From Xanthobacteraceae bacterium (GTDB taxonomy: Bacteria > Pseudomonadota > Alphaproteobacteria > Rhizobiales > Xanthobacteraceae): a DNA stretch of 63,149 bases. Where the stretch lies: positions 1 through 63,149 of the forward strand of contig JANQIP010000136.1 in the NCBI GenBank assembly GCA_028282095.1, read 5' to 3'. The notes below the pieces were generated by a model. That model worked only from the letters and a program-made list of their open reading frames with translations. It had not been told where the DNA came from and ran no database searches. Below are positions 32,155 to 41,214 of this stretch, piece by piece; within the stretch, counting starts at the first letter, position 1, and each line of letters opens with the position of its first letter. Made by a program: the position numbers and the translations under genes.

Positions 32155-32848
32155 GGTCGAGGCCGCCGCCGCGGAACACGCGGTCGCGGAATGGCCGCGC
32201 GAGAGCGTCGGCTATGTGATGGGCGGCGCCTATGTCCCGCAGGCCAATATTGCGGCCGATCGCGTTAAGGAATTCCTTGTTGCCGACTCGGCGTGGTCGG
32301 ACGATGTGCAGGCGGTCGTGCATTCGCACATCTGTTTCGGCTCCGTCGATCCGATCCGTCGTGCGCCGGGGAAGTCGGACATGCTGGCGCAGCTATCGGC
32401 GGCCGTACCGTTCGGCATCGTCGCGAGCGACGGCAAGGCGGCAACGCCGATTCTTTGGTTCGGCGATCATGTGCTCGACGAGCCACTGATCGGCCGCGAT
32501 TTCGTACCGGGGGTGATGGACTGCTACGAGCTCGTCCGCGCTCATTACTGGCAGGCGCGCCGGATCAGACTCAAGAGCTTTCCGCGTGACGTGGATTGGG
32601 ACGAGCGCGGCGAGGACTTGCTGATGCGAGGATTTGCTCAGGCTGGCTTTGTGCAGGTCGCGCCGGAGCAAGCGCGGCCAGATGATGGGCTGCTGATGGC
32701 CATCCCGGGCGGCCGGGTCAATCACTGCGGCGTGCTCTTGGGCGACGGCACGATGCTGCATCATCGAGCGGACCAGTTCTCGCGGCGTGAACCGTGGTCG
32801 GGAGGGTGGCGGCGGCTGACCCGGATGGCGGTGCGGTATGTCGGTTGA
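32141..32848 (+). CDS. Tail tip peptidase (gpK-like; JAB plus NlpC/P60)
   Basis: GTG 32141 with CCGGGGA upstream gives 235 residues; TTG 32135 is an alternative. The N-terminal JAB/MPN domain has 'AVVHSHICFGSVD' (metal-binding HxH and Asp). The C-terminal NlpC/P60 domain has catalytic Cys in 'MDCYELVRAHYW' and His in 'VNHCGVLLGDG'. As in lambda gpK, it probably opens peptidoglycan during DNA entry or processes tail parts. Confidence 0.85.
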   Translation: MFGPEVEAAAAEHAVAEWPRESVGYVMGGAYVPQANIAADRVKEFLVADSAWSDDVQAVVHSHICFGSVDPIRRAPGKSDMLAQLSAAVPFGIVASDGKAATPILWFGDHVLDEPLIGRDFVPGVMDCYELVRAHYWQARRIRLKSFPRDVDWDERGEDLLMRGFAQAGFVQVAPEQARPDDGLLMAIPGGRVNHCGVLLGDGTMLHHRADQFSRREPWSGGWRRLTRMAVRYVG

Positions 32849-33464
32849 GCTCCGCACCATCTATCTGCACGGCGCGCTCGGCAGGCGCTTCGGCCGCTGC
32901 TTCCGCCTTGCGGTGGCAACGCCGGCCGAGGCCGTGCGGGCGCTGAGTCTCCAGCTCGATGGTTTCCGTGCGGCGCTGCGCGAGGGCCTCTATCGCGTCG
33001 TGGCGGGCGCGCCTGGCCGGCGGCGGGAGCGGGGTGAGGATGAAATGACGGTCGGGTTCTCGCATGCGCTGCACATCGTGCCAGTGATCGCGGGCGCGGG
33101 CGGTCGCGGTGGCGCCGTCGGCCTAGTCGTTGCCGGTGCCGCCTTGCTCACGGCGGCATTTGCCGCGCCGCTGCTGCTCGGCGGCGGACTGCTCGGGTCC
33201 GCAACCATCTTCGGCGTCTCGACACAGACGATAGGTCTTGTCGGCGCCTCGCTCGCGCTCTCGGGCGTCTCCGCACTGTTGGCGCCCAAACCAAAACTCG
33301 AGGGCGGCACGACGTCGCCGACCGATGAGCGCTTCGAGTCCTTCATGTTTGGAGGCTTGCCTGATCGGCCGATCGCGGGCCGGCCTGTGCCCGTGAATGT
33401 CGGGTTATTCCGCGTCACCTGCATCCGCGTGTCGGTGCAATTGAAAAACGTCCGTCTCGCCTGA
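32838..33464 (+). CDS. Tail assembly protein (gpI-like)
   Basis: A 208-residue protein. N-terminal ubiquitin-like beta-grasp region ('LRTIYLHGALGRRFG', 'TPAEAVRALSLQLDGFR' start), then a Gly/Ala-rich double hydrophobic segment at ~85-150 and 'ALSGVSALLAPKPK', as in lambda gpI. It escorts gpJ during tip assembly. Overlaps the gpK-like gene by 11 bases. Confidence 0.8.
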   Translation: MSVELRTIYLHGALGRRFGRCFRLAVATPAEAVRALSLQLDGFRAALREGLYRVVAGAPGRRRERGEDEMTVGFSHALHIVPVIAGAGGRGGAVGLVVAGAALLTAAFAAPLLLGGGLLGSATIFGVSTQTIGLVGASLALSGVSALLAPKPKLEGGTTSPTDERFESFMFGGLPDRPIAGRPVPVNVGLFRVTCIRVSVQLKNVRLA

Positions 33465-33476
33465 TCGACACATCAG

Positions 33477-36400
33477 ATGAAACCGTTGATCATGGGCGCT
33501 GGCGGTGGGAGCCCGCCACCGCCGCCGCCACCAACGGCGCCGGTCGAGGCGCCGAATACGCTGCGGTCGAAATCGATCGCGGATATTCTGTGTGTCATCG
33601 GCGAAGGGCCGATCGTGGTGCCGGACGATCTGCACAAGCAAATCTATCTCAACGGCGTGCCGCTGCAGTCGAGCGACGGTACGTTCAACTTTGCGAATGT
33701 GTCGGCGTCGATCGCTCTCGGCTATCCCGATCAGGCGTATATTCCCGGCACGGCCGCGGCGGAGACCGCCATCGGTGTGCGTGTCAAGGTCACGGCGGCG
33801 ACGCCGATCGTGCAGGCGATCAGCGATCTGACGGCGACCGCGGCGCGCCTGGCGATCACCATTCCGGCGCTCGTCCAGAGCGACCCGAACACCGGCAATC
33901 GCAATCCAAGCTCGGTCGCGTTCGTGATCGATGTGCAGCCGCACGGCGGCTCCTACGCGACCGTTGTCACCGATACGATCGCGGGCAAGTGCATCTCGCC
34001 GGTGCAGTTCGACTATGATTTCCCGCTGGCGGGCGCGGGGCCGTGGAATGTGCGCGTGCGTCGGCTCACGCCGGATTCGACCAGCAGCAATCTGCTCAAC
34101 GAGACGCATTGGACGTCGCTGAGTGTCATCCGGGATTATCGTCTCGCCTATCCCGACACAGCGATGCTGCGCTTGAGGATCGACGCCGAGCAGTTTGCCG
34201 GCTCGTTCCCGACCATCGAGTATCAGGGTCAATTCCTGATACTCGAAATCCCGTCCAATTACGATCCGGTCGCGCGGACCTATGACGGCGTCTGGGACGG
34301 CACGTTCAAAACGGGATGGACCGACAATCCCGCCTGGGTGCTGTGGGCCGTCCTCACCAATGACCGTTGGGGCCTCGGTCGCTGGATCGACGCCCCAACG
34401 GTCGACAAGTGGTCGCTCTATGCCGCCTCACAATGGTTCGACGAGCTTGTCAGCGACGGCAAGGGCGGGACCGAACCGCGATTCACGTTCAACGGCTCGT
34501 TCGAGAGTTCGGCAAAAGCCTATGACGCCATTGTCGCGCTCGCCGGCGCATGTCAGGCGATGGCCTATTGGTCGAGCGGTGCGGCGCATCTTGTAGTCGA
34601 CAAGCCTGACGATCCGGTCAAGCAGGTCGGGCCAGCGAATGTGGTCGACGGCAAGATCGTCTATCAGGGCAGCGATCTCGCGACACGGCCGACCGCGGTT
34701 CATGTCACCTGGCGCAATCCCGACAACAGCTACAAACGCGCGGTCGAAGCTGTCGAGAACCCGGACAGGATCGCGTTGCACGGGGTGCGCACCAAGGAGG
34801 TCGCGGCGCTGCTGTGCACGTCACAGGGCCAGGCGGCTCGCATCGGCCGCTATGAGCTTGAGACGGCATGGTCCGAGACGCAGACGGCGAGCTGGGGCAC
34901 CGGCGCCGACCAGCACGATCTCTTGCCCGGCGATCACGTCGAGGTTGCCGATCCATCGGTCCAGGGGTTTCGCCGCGCCGGCCGACTGCTCGCCATCGAC
35001 GGCGCAACCGTGACGCTCGACGATGCGGTGACGATCGAGAGCGACCAGACCTATGAGTTGCGGGTCGTGGACGAGACCGGTGCGCTGCAATCGCGCACCG
35101 TCACCAATGATCCGGGCGACGCGAGCGTGCTGTCTATCACCTCGGCATTTTCCCCGCCGCCGATCATCGGCGCGGTGTGGCAACTGCTCGGCAGCAATCT
35201 CGCTCCGCGTCGCTTCCGCGTGCTTGCAATCGAGGAGGGCGGTGACGGGAGCTATGGCGTCACGGCCGTGCTGCACGATCAGCACAAGCAGGCGCGCATT
35301 GAGGGCGGCCTCATTCTCGATCTACCGGATTTCACGGGCTATGGCGCGGGGCCGATCGCTGCGCCGACCGACCTCATGATTGATGAGACAATCGAGCGGT
35401 TGCCCTCGGGTGCCTATCGCCATCGCGTGACGTTCGGCTGGGCGCGTCATCCCGATCCGCGGGTGGTGCGCTACGACGTGCAGTATCGATTGATTGGTGC
35501 CGCGAGCTATAGCTCGGTCGGATCGGCGGTCGGCACGATTGCCGAGCTCGATGAGCTCGGCGCGTCCGCCTATGAGTTTCGCGTCCGTGCCATCGGGTAT
35601 GATGGTGCGGTATCGCCTTGGTCAACGCCAATCGCGGCTGCATTCGTCGGCCTTCAGGCCGCACCGCCGGACGTCGCAGGGCTCTCGGTCAACGTCCTCG
35701 ATGCGACAGCGTTGCTGGCGTGGGAGCCGGTGACCGTCGCCAACCTATCGCACTATGAGGTGCGGTATTCCGCGAACGCGGCGGCGAATTGGGAATCCAT
35801 GGTGCCGATTGCGCCGCGCGTGTCGGGAGCGTCGATGCAGACGGCTGTGCGCACCGGTATTTATGCCGTCAAGGCGGTGACGGCGCAGGGTGCGCGATCC
35901 GTCAATGCTGCGATCGTGATCACCAATGTGACGGGGCTCACGATCAACATTGTTGAGACGCTTGTCGGTGATCCGGATTGGAACGGCACGCTTGTTGACG
36001 TGATTGTCGACTCCTCGCGGCAGGCCATCCGTTTGGCGCCCGATGTTGGCGACTTCTTTGTCGATCGCACCGACGTGTTTGATAAGGATGATGTATTCGA
36101 CACATATGCGGTGAAGAGTAGCGGGACATTCACCTGGCCCTATTTCGATCTGGGTGAGAGATTCACCAGTCGCGTCACGGCCGATCTCGATGTGTTCGGC
36201 GAGCGCACGACCGAGGACATCTGGGCCGAGCCGGACGTTTGGGCGCTCACCAATATCTGGGGCGACGATCCGACCGGCTGGGATGCCCACCTGGAAATCC
36301 GCACCACCGACGATGATCCGGGCGGAGCACCGTCGTGGTCCGATTGGCAACGATTGGTCGTTTCTGATGTACGGGCGCGGGCGATCCAGCCGCGCCTTGT

Positions 36401-36725
36401 GCTCAAGAGTGCGGAACAGACGGTGACGCCGATCGCCAAGGGCGATGTGATTATCGATATGCCGGACAGTGATCGTCGGGGCGCCGACATTCCGATCGAT
36501 GTGAGCGGCACGCGCATTGCGTTCGATCAGGCGTTTCGTGGTCCGACTCGGCCGTCGATCGTCGTCACCGGTATTGAGGGTGCTGCACCCGGCGATTGGC
36601 CGGAAATCACCAATGTTGATCGCACGGGATTCGACATCACCGTGCGCGACGCTGCGAGCGTCGCACAATCCGGCCGGTCGATCGACTATCATGCAAAAGG
36701 TTATGGAGCGGTGATCACACCATGA
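33477..36725 (+). CDS. Tail tip/host specificity protein (gpJ-like)
   Basis: A 1,082-residue protein: 'TLRSKSIADILCVIGEGPI' (start), 'IYLNGVPLQSSDGTFNF', 'DPVARTYDGVWDGTFKTGW', 'KQVGPANVVDG' and 'HVTWRNPDN', then two fibronectin-type III-like modules around residues ~620-820. These are the landmarks of lambda gpJ hub proteins, which form the central tip of the tail. The C-terminal ~250 residues are unlike gpJ and contain 'DPDWNGTLVDV' repeats of aromatic/Asp motifs. Stop overlaps the next ATG. Confidence 0.9.
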   Translation: MKPLIMGAGGGSPPPPPPPTAPVEAPNTLRSKSIADILCVIGEGPIVVPDDLHKQIYLNGVPLQSSDGTFNFANVSASIALGYPDQAYIPGTAAAETAIGVRVKVTAATPIVQAISDLTATAARLAITIPALVQSDPNTGNRNPSSVAFVIDVQPHGGSYATVVTDTIAGKCISPVQFDYDFPLAGAGPWNVRVRRLTPDSTSSNLLNETHWTSLSVIRDYRLAYPDTAMLRLRIDAEQFAGSFPTIEYQGQFLILEIPSNYDPVARTYDGVWDGTFKTGWTDNPAWVLWAVLTNDRWGLGRWIDAPTVDKWSLYAASQWFDELVSDGKGGTEPRFTFNGSFESSAKAYDAIVALAGACQAMAYWSSGAAHLVVDKPDDPVKQVGPANVVDGKIVYQGSDLATRPTAVHVTWRNPDNSYKRAVEAVENPDRIALHGVRTKEVAALLCTSQGQAARIGRYELETAWSETQTASWGTGADQHDLLPGDHVEVADPSVQGFRRAGRLLAIDGATVTLDDAVTIESDQTYELRVVDETGALQSRTVTNDPGDASVLSITSAFSPPPIIGAVWQLLGSNLAPRRFRVLAIEEGGDGSYGVTAVLHDQHKQARIEGGLILDLPDFTGYGAGPIAAPTDLMIDETIERLPSGAYRHRVTFGWARHPDPRVVRYDVQYRLIGAASYSSVGSAVGTIAELDELGASAYEFRVRAIGYDGAVSPWSTPIAAAFVGLQAAPPDVAGLSVNVLDATALLAWEPVTVANLSHYEVRYSANAAANWESMVPIAPRVSGASMQTAVRTGIYAVKAVTAQGARSVNAAIVITNVTGLTINIVETLVGDPDWNGTLVDVIVDSSRQAIRLAPDVGDFFVDRTDVFDKDDVFDTYAVKSSGTFTWPYFDLGERFTSRVTADLDVFGERTTEDIWAEPDVWALTNIWGDDPTGWDAHLEIRTTDDDPGGAPSWSDWQRLVVSDVRARAIQPRLVLKSAEQTVTPIAKGDVIIDMPDSDRRGADIPIDVSGTRIAFDQAFRGPTRPSIVVTGIEGAAPGDWPEITNVDRTGFDITVRDAASVAQSGRSIDYHAKGYGAVITP

Positions 36726-37816
36726 GCCAAGCCGCCACATGGAGCGTTCCGCTTGCTGGACCCGGTAGCATGTCGGCCTATGCCGCGCGTGCCAGGCCGA
36801 GCTTTGACGCGCTTCTCACGCTGCATTCAGGTGCGTCGCGGCCGAGCTACGCCGTCGCGCACATGATGTGGCTCAAGATCGTGTCGGGGTCGGCATGGGA
36901 GCTGCACGTCCACAACGGCACGACCGACATGTTGATCGGGACGTTCAATCCGATCACCGGCACGTTCGTCCTCAATTCTCTTGCGCTTGGCTTTCCAACT
37001 GCGGCTGTGGCGCGCAATGACGTCACTTCGCTCACGCTGATCAATGGTCGGATCGTCGCCTCGCAAGAGGTCGAGGGCCAGGCGCAGATCGCGCTCAGGG
37101 GTAAGCTGTCAGGCGATGGTGATGCCGCGGCGATCCGCTGGTCGAACGGCGTCACCGGTGCCCAGCAATTCAAGATGCTGGCGCAAGGGACGGCCGCGCT
37201 ACGTCTGCTCGATGGGGCCGATGCCGAAGCGCTCAAGCTTCTGGCGACCGGCGATGTGGAGAGTGCGCTCTGGGGCAAGCTTGCCGAACAGATTGTCCCG
37301 CCGGGCACAATCATATTCGGCCCGTGGACCAGCGCGCCGGCTGGGTTTATCGTCGCGAATGGCGCATTGTTGTCGCGCGTGACCGATGCCCGGCTATGGG
37401 CGAGCGCTCAAGCCCGCGGCAAGCTGGTGGCCGAGGCTACATGGTCGGCGGGTGCCTATGGCGCCTTTTCGACCGGCGACCTGTCGACCACCTTCCGCAT
37501 CCCGCACATCGACGGTTATTTCCTCCGCGGCGTGTCCGATGAAATTACCTATGCGATCGGAACCTATCGCGCCGACGCGAATAAGTCCCATACCCATGGT
37601 ATGGAGAGTGCTGGCTCTCATGCCCACGGCTATAATAGATCATATAATAACAATGTCATAAACTTCTATGGCGAGGCATATCCTAACCATGCCAACAGTG
37701 GTGAATACGGGTCCAATACGGCTGTGGCTGGGGATCACGATCACCTGGTGATCGCAGACGGTGCGGCGGAAGCCGAGCCGCGGAATATGCCGATGTTGGC
37801 GTGTATCAAAAGGTAA
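36722..37816 (+). CDS. Tail fibre protein with collar-like domain
   Basis: A 364-residue protein. The N-terminal ~70 residues include 'SGSAWELHVHNGTTDMLIG'; the middle has 'QIALRGKLSGDGDAAAIRW' (start) and the C-terminus a phage tail-collar block: 'PPGTIIFGPWTSAPAGFIVANG' (start), 'STTFRIPHIDGYFLRG', 'SHTHGMESAGSHAHG' and 'EPRNMPMLACIK'. The His-rich HxH motif is typical of collar domains that bind metal. Likely a side fibre or adaptor. Confidence 0.8.
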   Translation: MSQAATWSVPLAGPGSMSAYAARARPSFDALLTLHSGASRPSYAVAHMMWLKIVSGSAWELHVHNGTTDMLIGTFNPITGTFVLNSLALGFPTAAVARNDVTSLTLINGRIVASQEVEGQAQIALRGKLSGDGDAAAIRWSNGVTGAQQFKMLAQGTAALRLLDGADAEALKLLATGDVESALWGKLAEQIVPPGTIIFGPWTSAPAGFIVANGALLSRVTDARLWASAQARGKLVAEATWSAGAYGAFSTGDLSTTFRIPHIDGYFLRGVSDEITYAIGTYRADANKSHTHGMESAGSHAHGYNRSYNNNVINFYGEAYPNHANSGEYGSNTAVAGDHDHLVIADGAAEAEPRNMPMLACIKR

Positions 37817-37830
37817 TGGAGAGGGACGGA

Positions 37831-38331
37831 ATGCGCGAGCCGATTAAAATTACGCGACCAAAAATATACCTATTCGATCCGCGGACAAAAGAGTTCCGCG
37901 GCGAGTCGAGGCCAGACATTTGTCAAGCGTCCCTGGCGCGCGATGAGGTTCTGTTCCTTTATCCTGGCTTTTCGACGGAAATGCCGCCGCCGGAGACTCC
38001 GCGCAGATTTGTTGCAGTGTGGGATGGCAACGATTGGAGGCTGAGGCCCGATCATCGCGGTGAGACGTGGTGGCAGGGCGATCGGGCGGTGCACATCGCC
38101 GATCTGGGTGACCCGTCTGAGTTGGGGTTGACGGCAGAGCCGCCGCCACCGGAGGAACCGGTGCCGCCTGATCCAATCGTGGAGCGCAAACACGCGCTAT
38201 TGGCGAGTCTCAATGAGGTATCGGCGCTAGGGGCCAGCTATGTCGCAATCAAGCAGCCGGTGCCCAAGCACATCGTGGATGAGCACGCCGCGCTAGCCGC
38301 CGAGCTGCACAAGCTCATGACGTCACGCTAA
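37831..38331 (+). CDS. Possible tail fibre assembly protein
   Basis: ATG 37831 with GGAGAGGGA upstream (166 residues); ATG 37816 would overlap the previous stop. N-terminal half 'YLFDPRTKEFRGESR' and 'FVAVWDGNDWRLRPDHRGETWW' (start) resemble tail-fibre assembly chaperones, which pair with the preceding fibre gene. A Pro-rich linker precedes a C-terminal helix. Confidence 0.6.
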   Translation: MREPIKITRPKIYLFDPRTKEFRGESRPDICQASLARDEVLFLYPGFSTEMPPPETPRRFVAVWDGNDWRLRPDHRGETWWQGDRAVHIADLGDPSELGLTAEPPPPEEPVPPDPIVERKHALLASLNEVSALGASYVAIKQPVPKHIVDEHAALAAELHKLMTSR

Positions 38332-38648
38332 TGGCCCAAGCGACCAATCTCACGAGTGGCGTCCCGCAGGCTCCGCCATTCGACACCAATGATCTCGTCG
38401 CGCTGTTGTTAGCGCTTGTCACCGAGCATTCGGGTGCCGCGCGACCTGCCGTCATCACGGCAGACGGATCCGGACGGTGGACCAAGGTTGTGAGCGCCAC
38501 CGCGTGGGAGCTCTATTACTATGACGGTACGCAGGACGTGCTGATAGGCACGATCAATCCGACGGATCACACATGGACGCCGGCCGGGCTCGTGGTGACT
38601 GGACGAGGCGTCGGCGAGAAACTGTTTTTCGCGGTATCGTGTCGCTAA
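38331..38648 (+). CDS. Small virion protein sharing a module with the tail fibre
   Basis: A 105-residue protein containing 'VVSATAWELYYYDGTQDVLIG', quoted in part, closely parallel to the N-terminal module of the tail fibre encoded at 36722 ('SGSAWELHVHNGTTDMLIG'). Probably an adaptor domain that docks to the same site on the tail tip. Its ATG overlaps the preceding stop. Confidence 0.6.
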   Translation: MAQATNLTSGVPQAPPFDTNDLVALLLALVTEHSGAARPAVITADGSGRWTKVVSATAWELYYYDGTQDVLIGTINPTDHTWTPAGLVVTGRGVGEKLFFAVSCR

Positions 38649-38666
38649 AAATAAGGGGTTTTGTCC

Positions 38667-39050
38667 ATGGCATCTGATCCGGTTTTTATCGGAGTGCCCA
38701 AGACGTGGATGGCCGCAATCAGCATCGCGAACGCCAACCGCGATGGGACGGGTACGATTGTCAATGTTGTGACGGCGGGGGCGAACGGATCGCGTGTCGA
38801 TAAGGTGCGGATCGTCGCCACCGGTGCGGTAACCGCTGGTGTTGTGCGGTTGTTCCTGCATGACGGAACACACACGCGGCTACTGAGAGAGATCATGGTG
38901 TCGGCGACCACGCCGAGCGAGTTGGTTGAAACGTTTACACAGGACGTCGATTTTGCCGACGGCTCGGCGTTACCGAATGGGTGGTCGCTGCAGGCAGCGA
39001 CGCATAATGCCGAGGGTTTCAACGTCATCAGCTTCGGCGGCGACTTCTGA
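38667..39050 (+). CDS. Small virion protein, beta-rich, unknown
   Basis: ATG 38667 (a TTG lies at 38661) gives 127 residues, beta-rich: 'GVPKTWMAAISIANANRDGTG' (start), 'DKVRIVATGAVTAGVVRLFL' and 'GWSLQAATHNAEGFNVISFGG'. Likely a structural tail protein between the adaptor and the receptor-binding protein. Its TGA overlaps ATG 39050. Confidence 0.55.
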   Translation: MASDPVFIGVPKTWMAAISIANANRDGTGTIVNVVTAGANGSRVDKVRIVATGAVTAGVVRLFLHDGTHTRLLREIMVSATTPSELVETFTQDVDFADGSALPNGWSLQAATHNAEGFNVISFGGDF

Positions 39051-40384
39051 TGACCGGCAATAGACGTATCTCGCACGGCGCGCGCGCGCTCGATCGCGTC
39101 AGCCGCTTCGGTGGCCGGCTGCGCGCGTCGCGCGAACTGTCGTGGCGGCCGGTCGACGGCGATTTCTTCGTGCTTGTTGGCACGACGACCATAGAGCGGT
39201 TGCCGTCACAGCCGGCCGGAGAGGTGACGTTCTACTGCGAGGGTAGCCCGACTTTCACGCACTCGGCGCACCTTACAGTGCCGGGTGCGAGCGACTATAC
39301 CGCGAGTGCGGGTGACGTGCTGCGGCTGCTATCGCTTGGGTCGGGTGTCTGGGTGCTGGCAACCCTGCCCTATGATGGGTCGGTCCCGGCGGCCCCGGCG
39401 GGCGCGGCCGATGGCCTGTTCAATAAGACTGACTGGCAGTCGGTCGGGTTCACTCGCACCGGCCTTGGGACGGTGGCAATCAAGGCCGGCACGAAGATCG
39501 AGTTGAACGGCACGGTCTACAGCTACGACGCCGACACGGCGGTCCAGATGCCGACGCACAGCGTCGGAGCGTATTTCATCTATCAGTGTAATGATGGCTC
39601 GATCCGTGGCGACGCCAGCGCGATCGCGCCGGTCGGGTTCGATGCGACCACGAGCCGCCAGATCGGCGGCTACTATTATGGCCCGGGCGGGTTGGCCACC
39701 GGGTATAATACCGGCGGAGATACCACGCCCCAAATCCTCATCCCTACTATCTGGGACCTGAAATTCCGACCATCGGTCCACGACCGCCGCGGTTGGTCAT
39801 TCACTGGCTCGGGCTGGGTGAGTTTATGGCCACTGGGTGTCAATTGGATTGTCGATGGCGTCTCCGCCCACGGTGCGACGATCGCCGACGGGGTATCGCC
39901 GCCAAAGATTCCCCTGTCGCGCGGCGGTGACGGTACCGCAGCCTATGGCAGCCTAACGCAATGGGAGGCGGACGAAGTGTATCGCAGCGCCGGGGCGCGG
40001 CTGTTGGACCCGCTGGAATTCGCCGCTGCGGTGTTCGGCGTCGTCGAGGGGACGTCGTGTGGGAGCGATCCGGTCACGACGCAGCTCGATGCTCCGAGGA
40101 CATCGATGTACATGTACCAGGCCGCCGGCAATATGTGGGTCTGGGGCCGGGACTTCTCGACGCGCTGGGACGGCACTGGCGGCTGGGCTTGGCGCAGCAA
40201 TACCGGCGGCCGCGGCCAGCTCCATATCGGCGGCGATGTCAATTTCGTTGCCGCGCTTCTCGGGGGCGCCTGGCACGCCGCCGCGGACGCCGGCTCGCGC
40301 GCGGCGGCCTGGCACTTCTGTCCCTGGAACTCGAACTCCAGTGTCGGGGCGCGCGGCTACTGTGACCACGTATGCCACATTTAG
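39050..40384 (+). CDS. Receptor-binding tail protein with Mtd-type C-type-lectin domain
   Basis: A 444-residue protein. The N-terminal two thirds are beta-rich with 'GDFFVLVGTTTIERLP' and 'GYNTGGDTTPQILIPTIWDLKFRP' (start). The last ~170 residues follow the Bordetella phage BPP-1 Mtd receptor-binding domain: 'NMWVWGRDFS', 'NTGGRGQLH', 'AALLGGAWH', 'AGSRAAAW' and the end 'VGARGYCDHVCHI', the same spacing as in Mtd's variable region as I recall it. Such domains display variable residues for receptor contact. No reverse transcriptase or template repeat is visible nearby. Confidence 0.75.
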   Translation: MTGNRRISHGARALDRVSRFGGRLRASRELSWRPVDGDFFVLVGTTTIERLPSQPAGEVTFYCEGSPTFTHSAHLTVPGASDYTASAGDVLRLLSLGSGVWVLATLPYDGSVPAAPAGAADGLFNKTDWQSVGFTRTGLGTVAIKAGTKIELNGTVYSYDADTAVQMPTHSVGAYFIYQCNDGSIRGDASAIAPVGFDATTSRQIGGYYYGPGGLATGYNTGGDTTPQILIPTIWDLKFRPSVHDRRGWSFTGSGWVSLWPLGVNWIVDGVSAHGATIADGVSPPKIPLSRGGDGTAAYGSLTQWEADEVYRSAGARLLDPLEFAAAVFGVVEGTSCGSDPVTTQLDAPRTSMYMYQAAGNMWVWGRDFSTRWDGTGGWAWRSNTGGRGQLHIGGDVNFVAALLGGAWHAAADAGSRAAAWHFCPWNSNSSVGARGYCDHVCHI

Positions 40385-40398
40385 TTGGAGATCGGGCG

Positions 40399-40908
40399 AT
40401 GATCATCAACACGCGCGCGGACCTGGAGGCGCTGCGCGGCACGCCGGACTGGCCGGTCGCGCTGCGGCTGCTGGCTGGCTCCACCGTCGGATGGCGGCGC
40501 CCAGAGGGTGCGCCGGCCTATGAGCGGAATGCTGACACATCGGCTCTTGATCGCCTCGGCATGACGCCGACGGAGCTGCAGGCCGAGCTGGATGCGGCGG
40601 GGATCGTCATCGATCCGCCGCAGCCTCCTCCGTTGCGAGAGGTGCCGCCCGAGCCTCCGCCATCGTTTCTCGCGCGCGATCTGCTCGCGCTGTTGACGAT
40701 CGTCGATCGTCGCGCGATCGGCGTCGCAATAGCGGCTGACGATGAACTCCTCCTGCTCTGGGAGGGGCTGCTCGGCCAGGGTGAGGCGCCGATCCGCACG
40801 ACGGCACAGCGCTTTCAGCGTGGCTGGGCCGGCCTGTCGGCTGCGCTCGGTGGAGCGCGCGCTGACGAGATCGCCACTGCGCTCGGCATTGTGCCGCCAG
40901 CGTCTTAG
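40399..40908 (+). CDS. Small protein after receptor-binding gene, possible chaperone
   Basis: ATG 40399 (GGAG upstream) gives 169 residues: 'NTRADLEALRGTPDWPVALRLLAGS' (start), a Pro-rich linker around residue 85, and helical C-terminus. It immediately follows the receptor-binding gene, the usual place for a fibre chaperone. It is not similar to the diversity-generating element accessory protein Avd. No motif recognised. Confidence 0.5.
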   Translation: MIINTRADLEALRGTPDWPVALRLLAGSTVGWRRPEGAPAYERNADTSALDRLGMTPTELQAELDAAGIVIDPPQPPPLREVPPEPPPSFLARDLLALLTIVDRRAIGVAIAADDELLLLWEGLLGQGEAPIRTTAQRFQRGWAGLSAALGGARADEIATALGIVPPAS

Positions 40909-40959
40909 CACGGCGCGCGATCGCGGCTGCGCGATTGTGCGGACCCCAACAATAGTGAC

Positions 40960-40998
40960 GTACGCGTTGAGCGTACCGCGCCCGGCCGGATGCCGGGC
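40960..40998. other. Two tandem perfect hairpins between tail and lysis genes
   Basis: GTACGC-GTTGA-GCGTAC (40960-40976) is followed at once by GCCCGGC-CGGAT-GCCGGGC (40980-40998). The second is followed by AAATCT, not a clean T run. They may form a terminator or an RNA processing site between the tail and lysis genes. Confidence 0.45.
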
Positions 40999-41031
40999 AA
41001 ATCTAAGACACATCAAGGAAAGGATAACGCC

Positions 41032-41214
41032 ATGAAAGGATGGCGCACTTTGGCGTGGGGCCTGGGTATGGCGCTCGTGCCTGCGGGCCTGCAATATCTC
41101 GGGGGCGTTGATTGGACTCAGTATGTCAGCCCGACTGTGGCGTCAGTTGTCGCGGGCAGCATCACTGTGCTGCTGCGTGCATTTACCAATACGCCGCTCG
41201 GCCATTCGCGATGA
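41032..41214 (+). CDS. Small holin-like membrane protein
   Basis: ATG 41032 after AAGGAAAGGATAA gives 60 residues. Two short hydrophobic segments ('LAWGLGMALVPAGLQYLGG' and 'TVASVVAGSITVLLRAF') surround a conserved-looking turn. Similar small proteins occur in phage lysis cassettes as putative Pam3-gp28-type holins. Its stop overlaps the endolysin ATG (ATGA). Confidence 0.6.
   Translation: MKGWRTLAWGLGMALVPAGLQYLGGVDWTQYVSPTVASVVAGSITVLLRAFTNTPLGHSR

Noticed and set aside
40385..41031. Diversity-generating template repeat or reverse transcriptase after the Mtd-like gene
   Set aside because: No second copy of the variable region and no reverse-transcriptase motifs (such as xxDD) were found here or elsewhere in the window.
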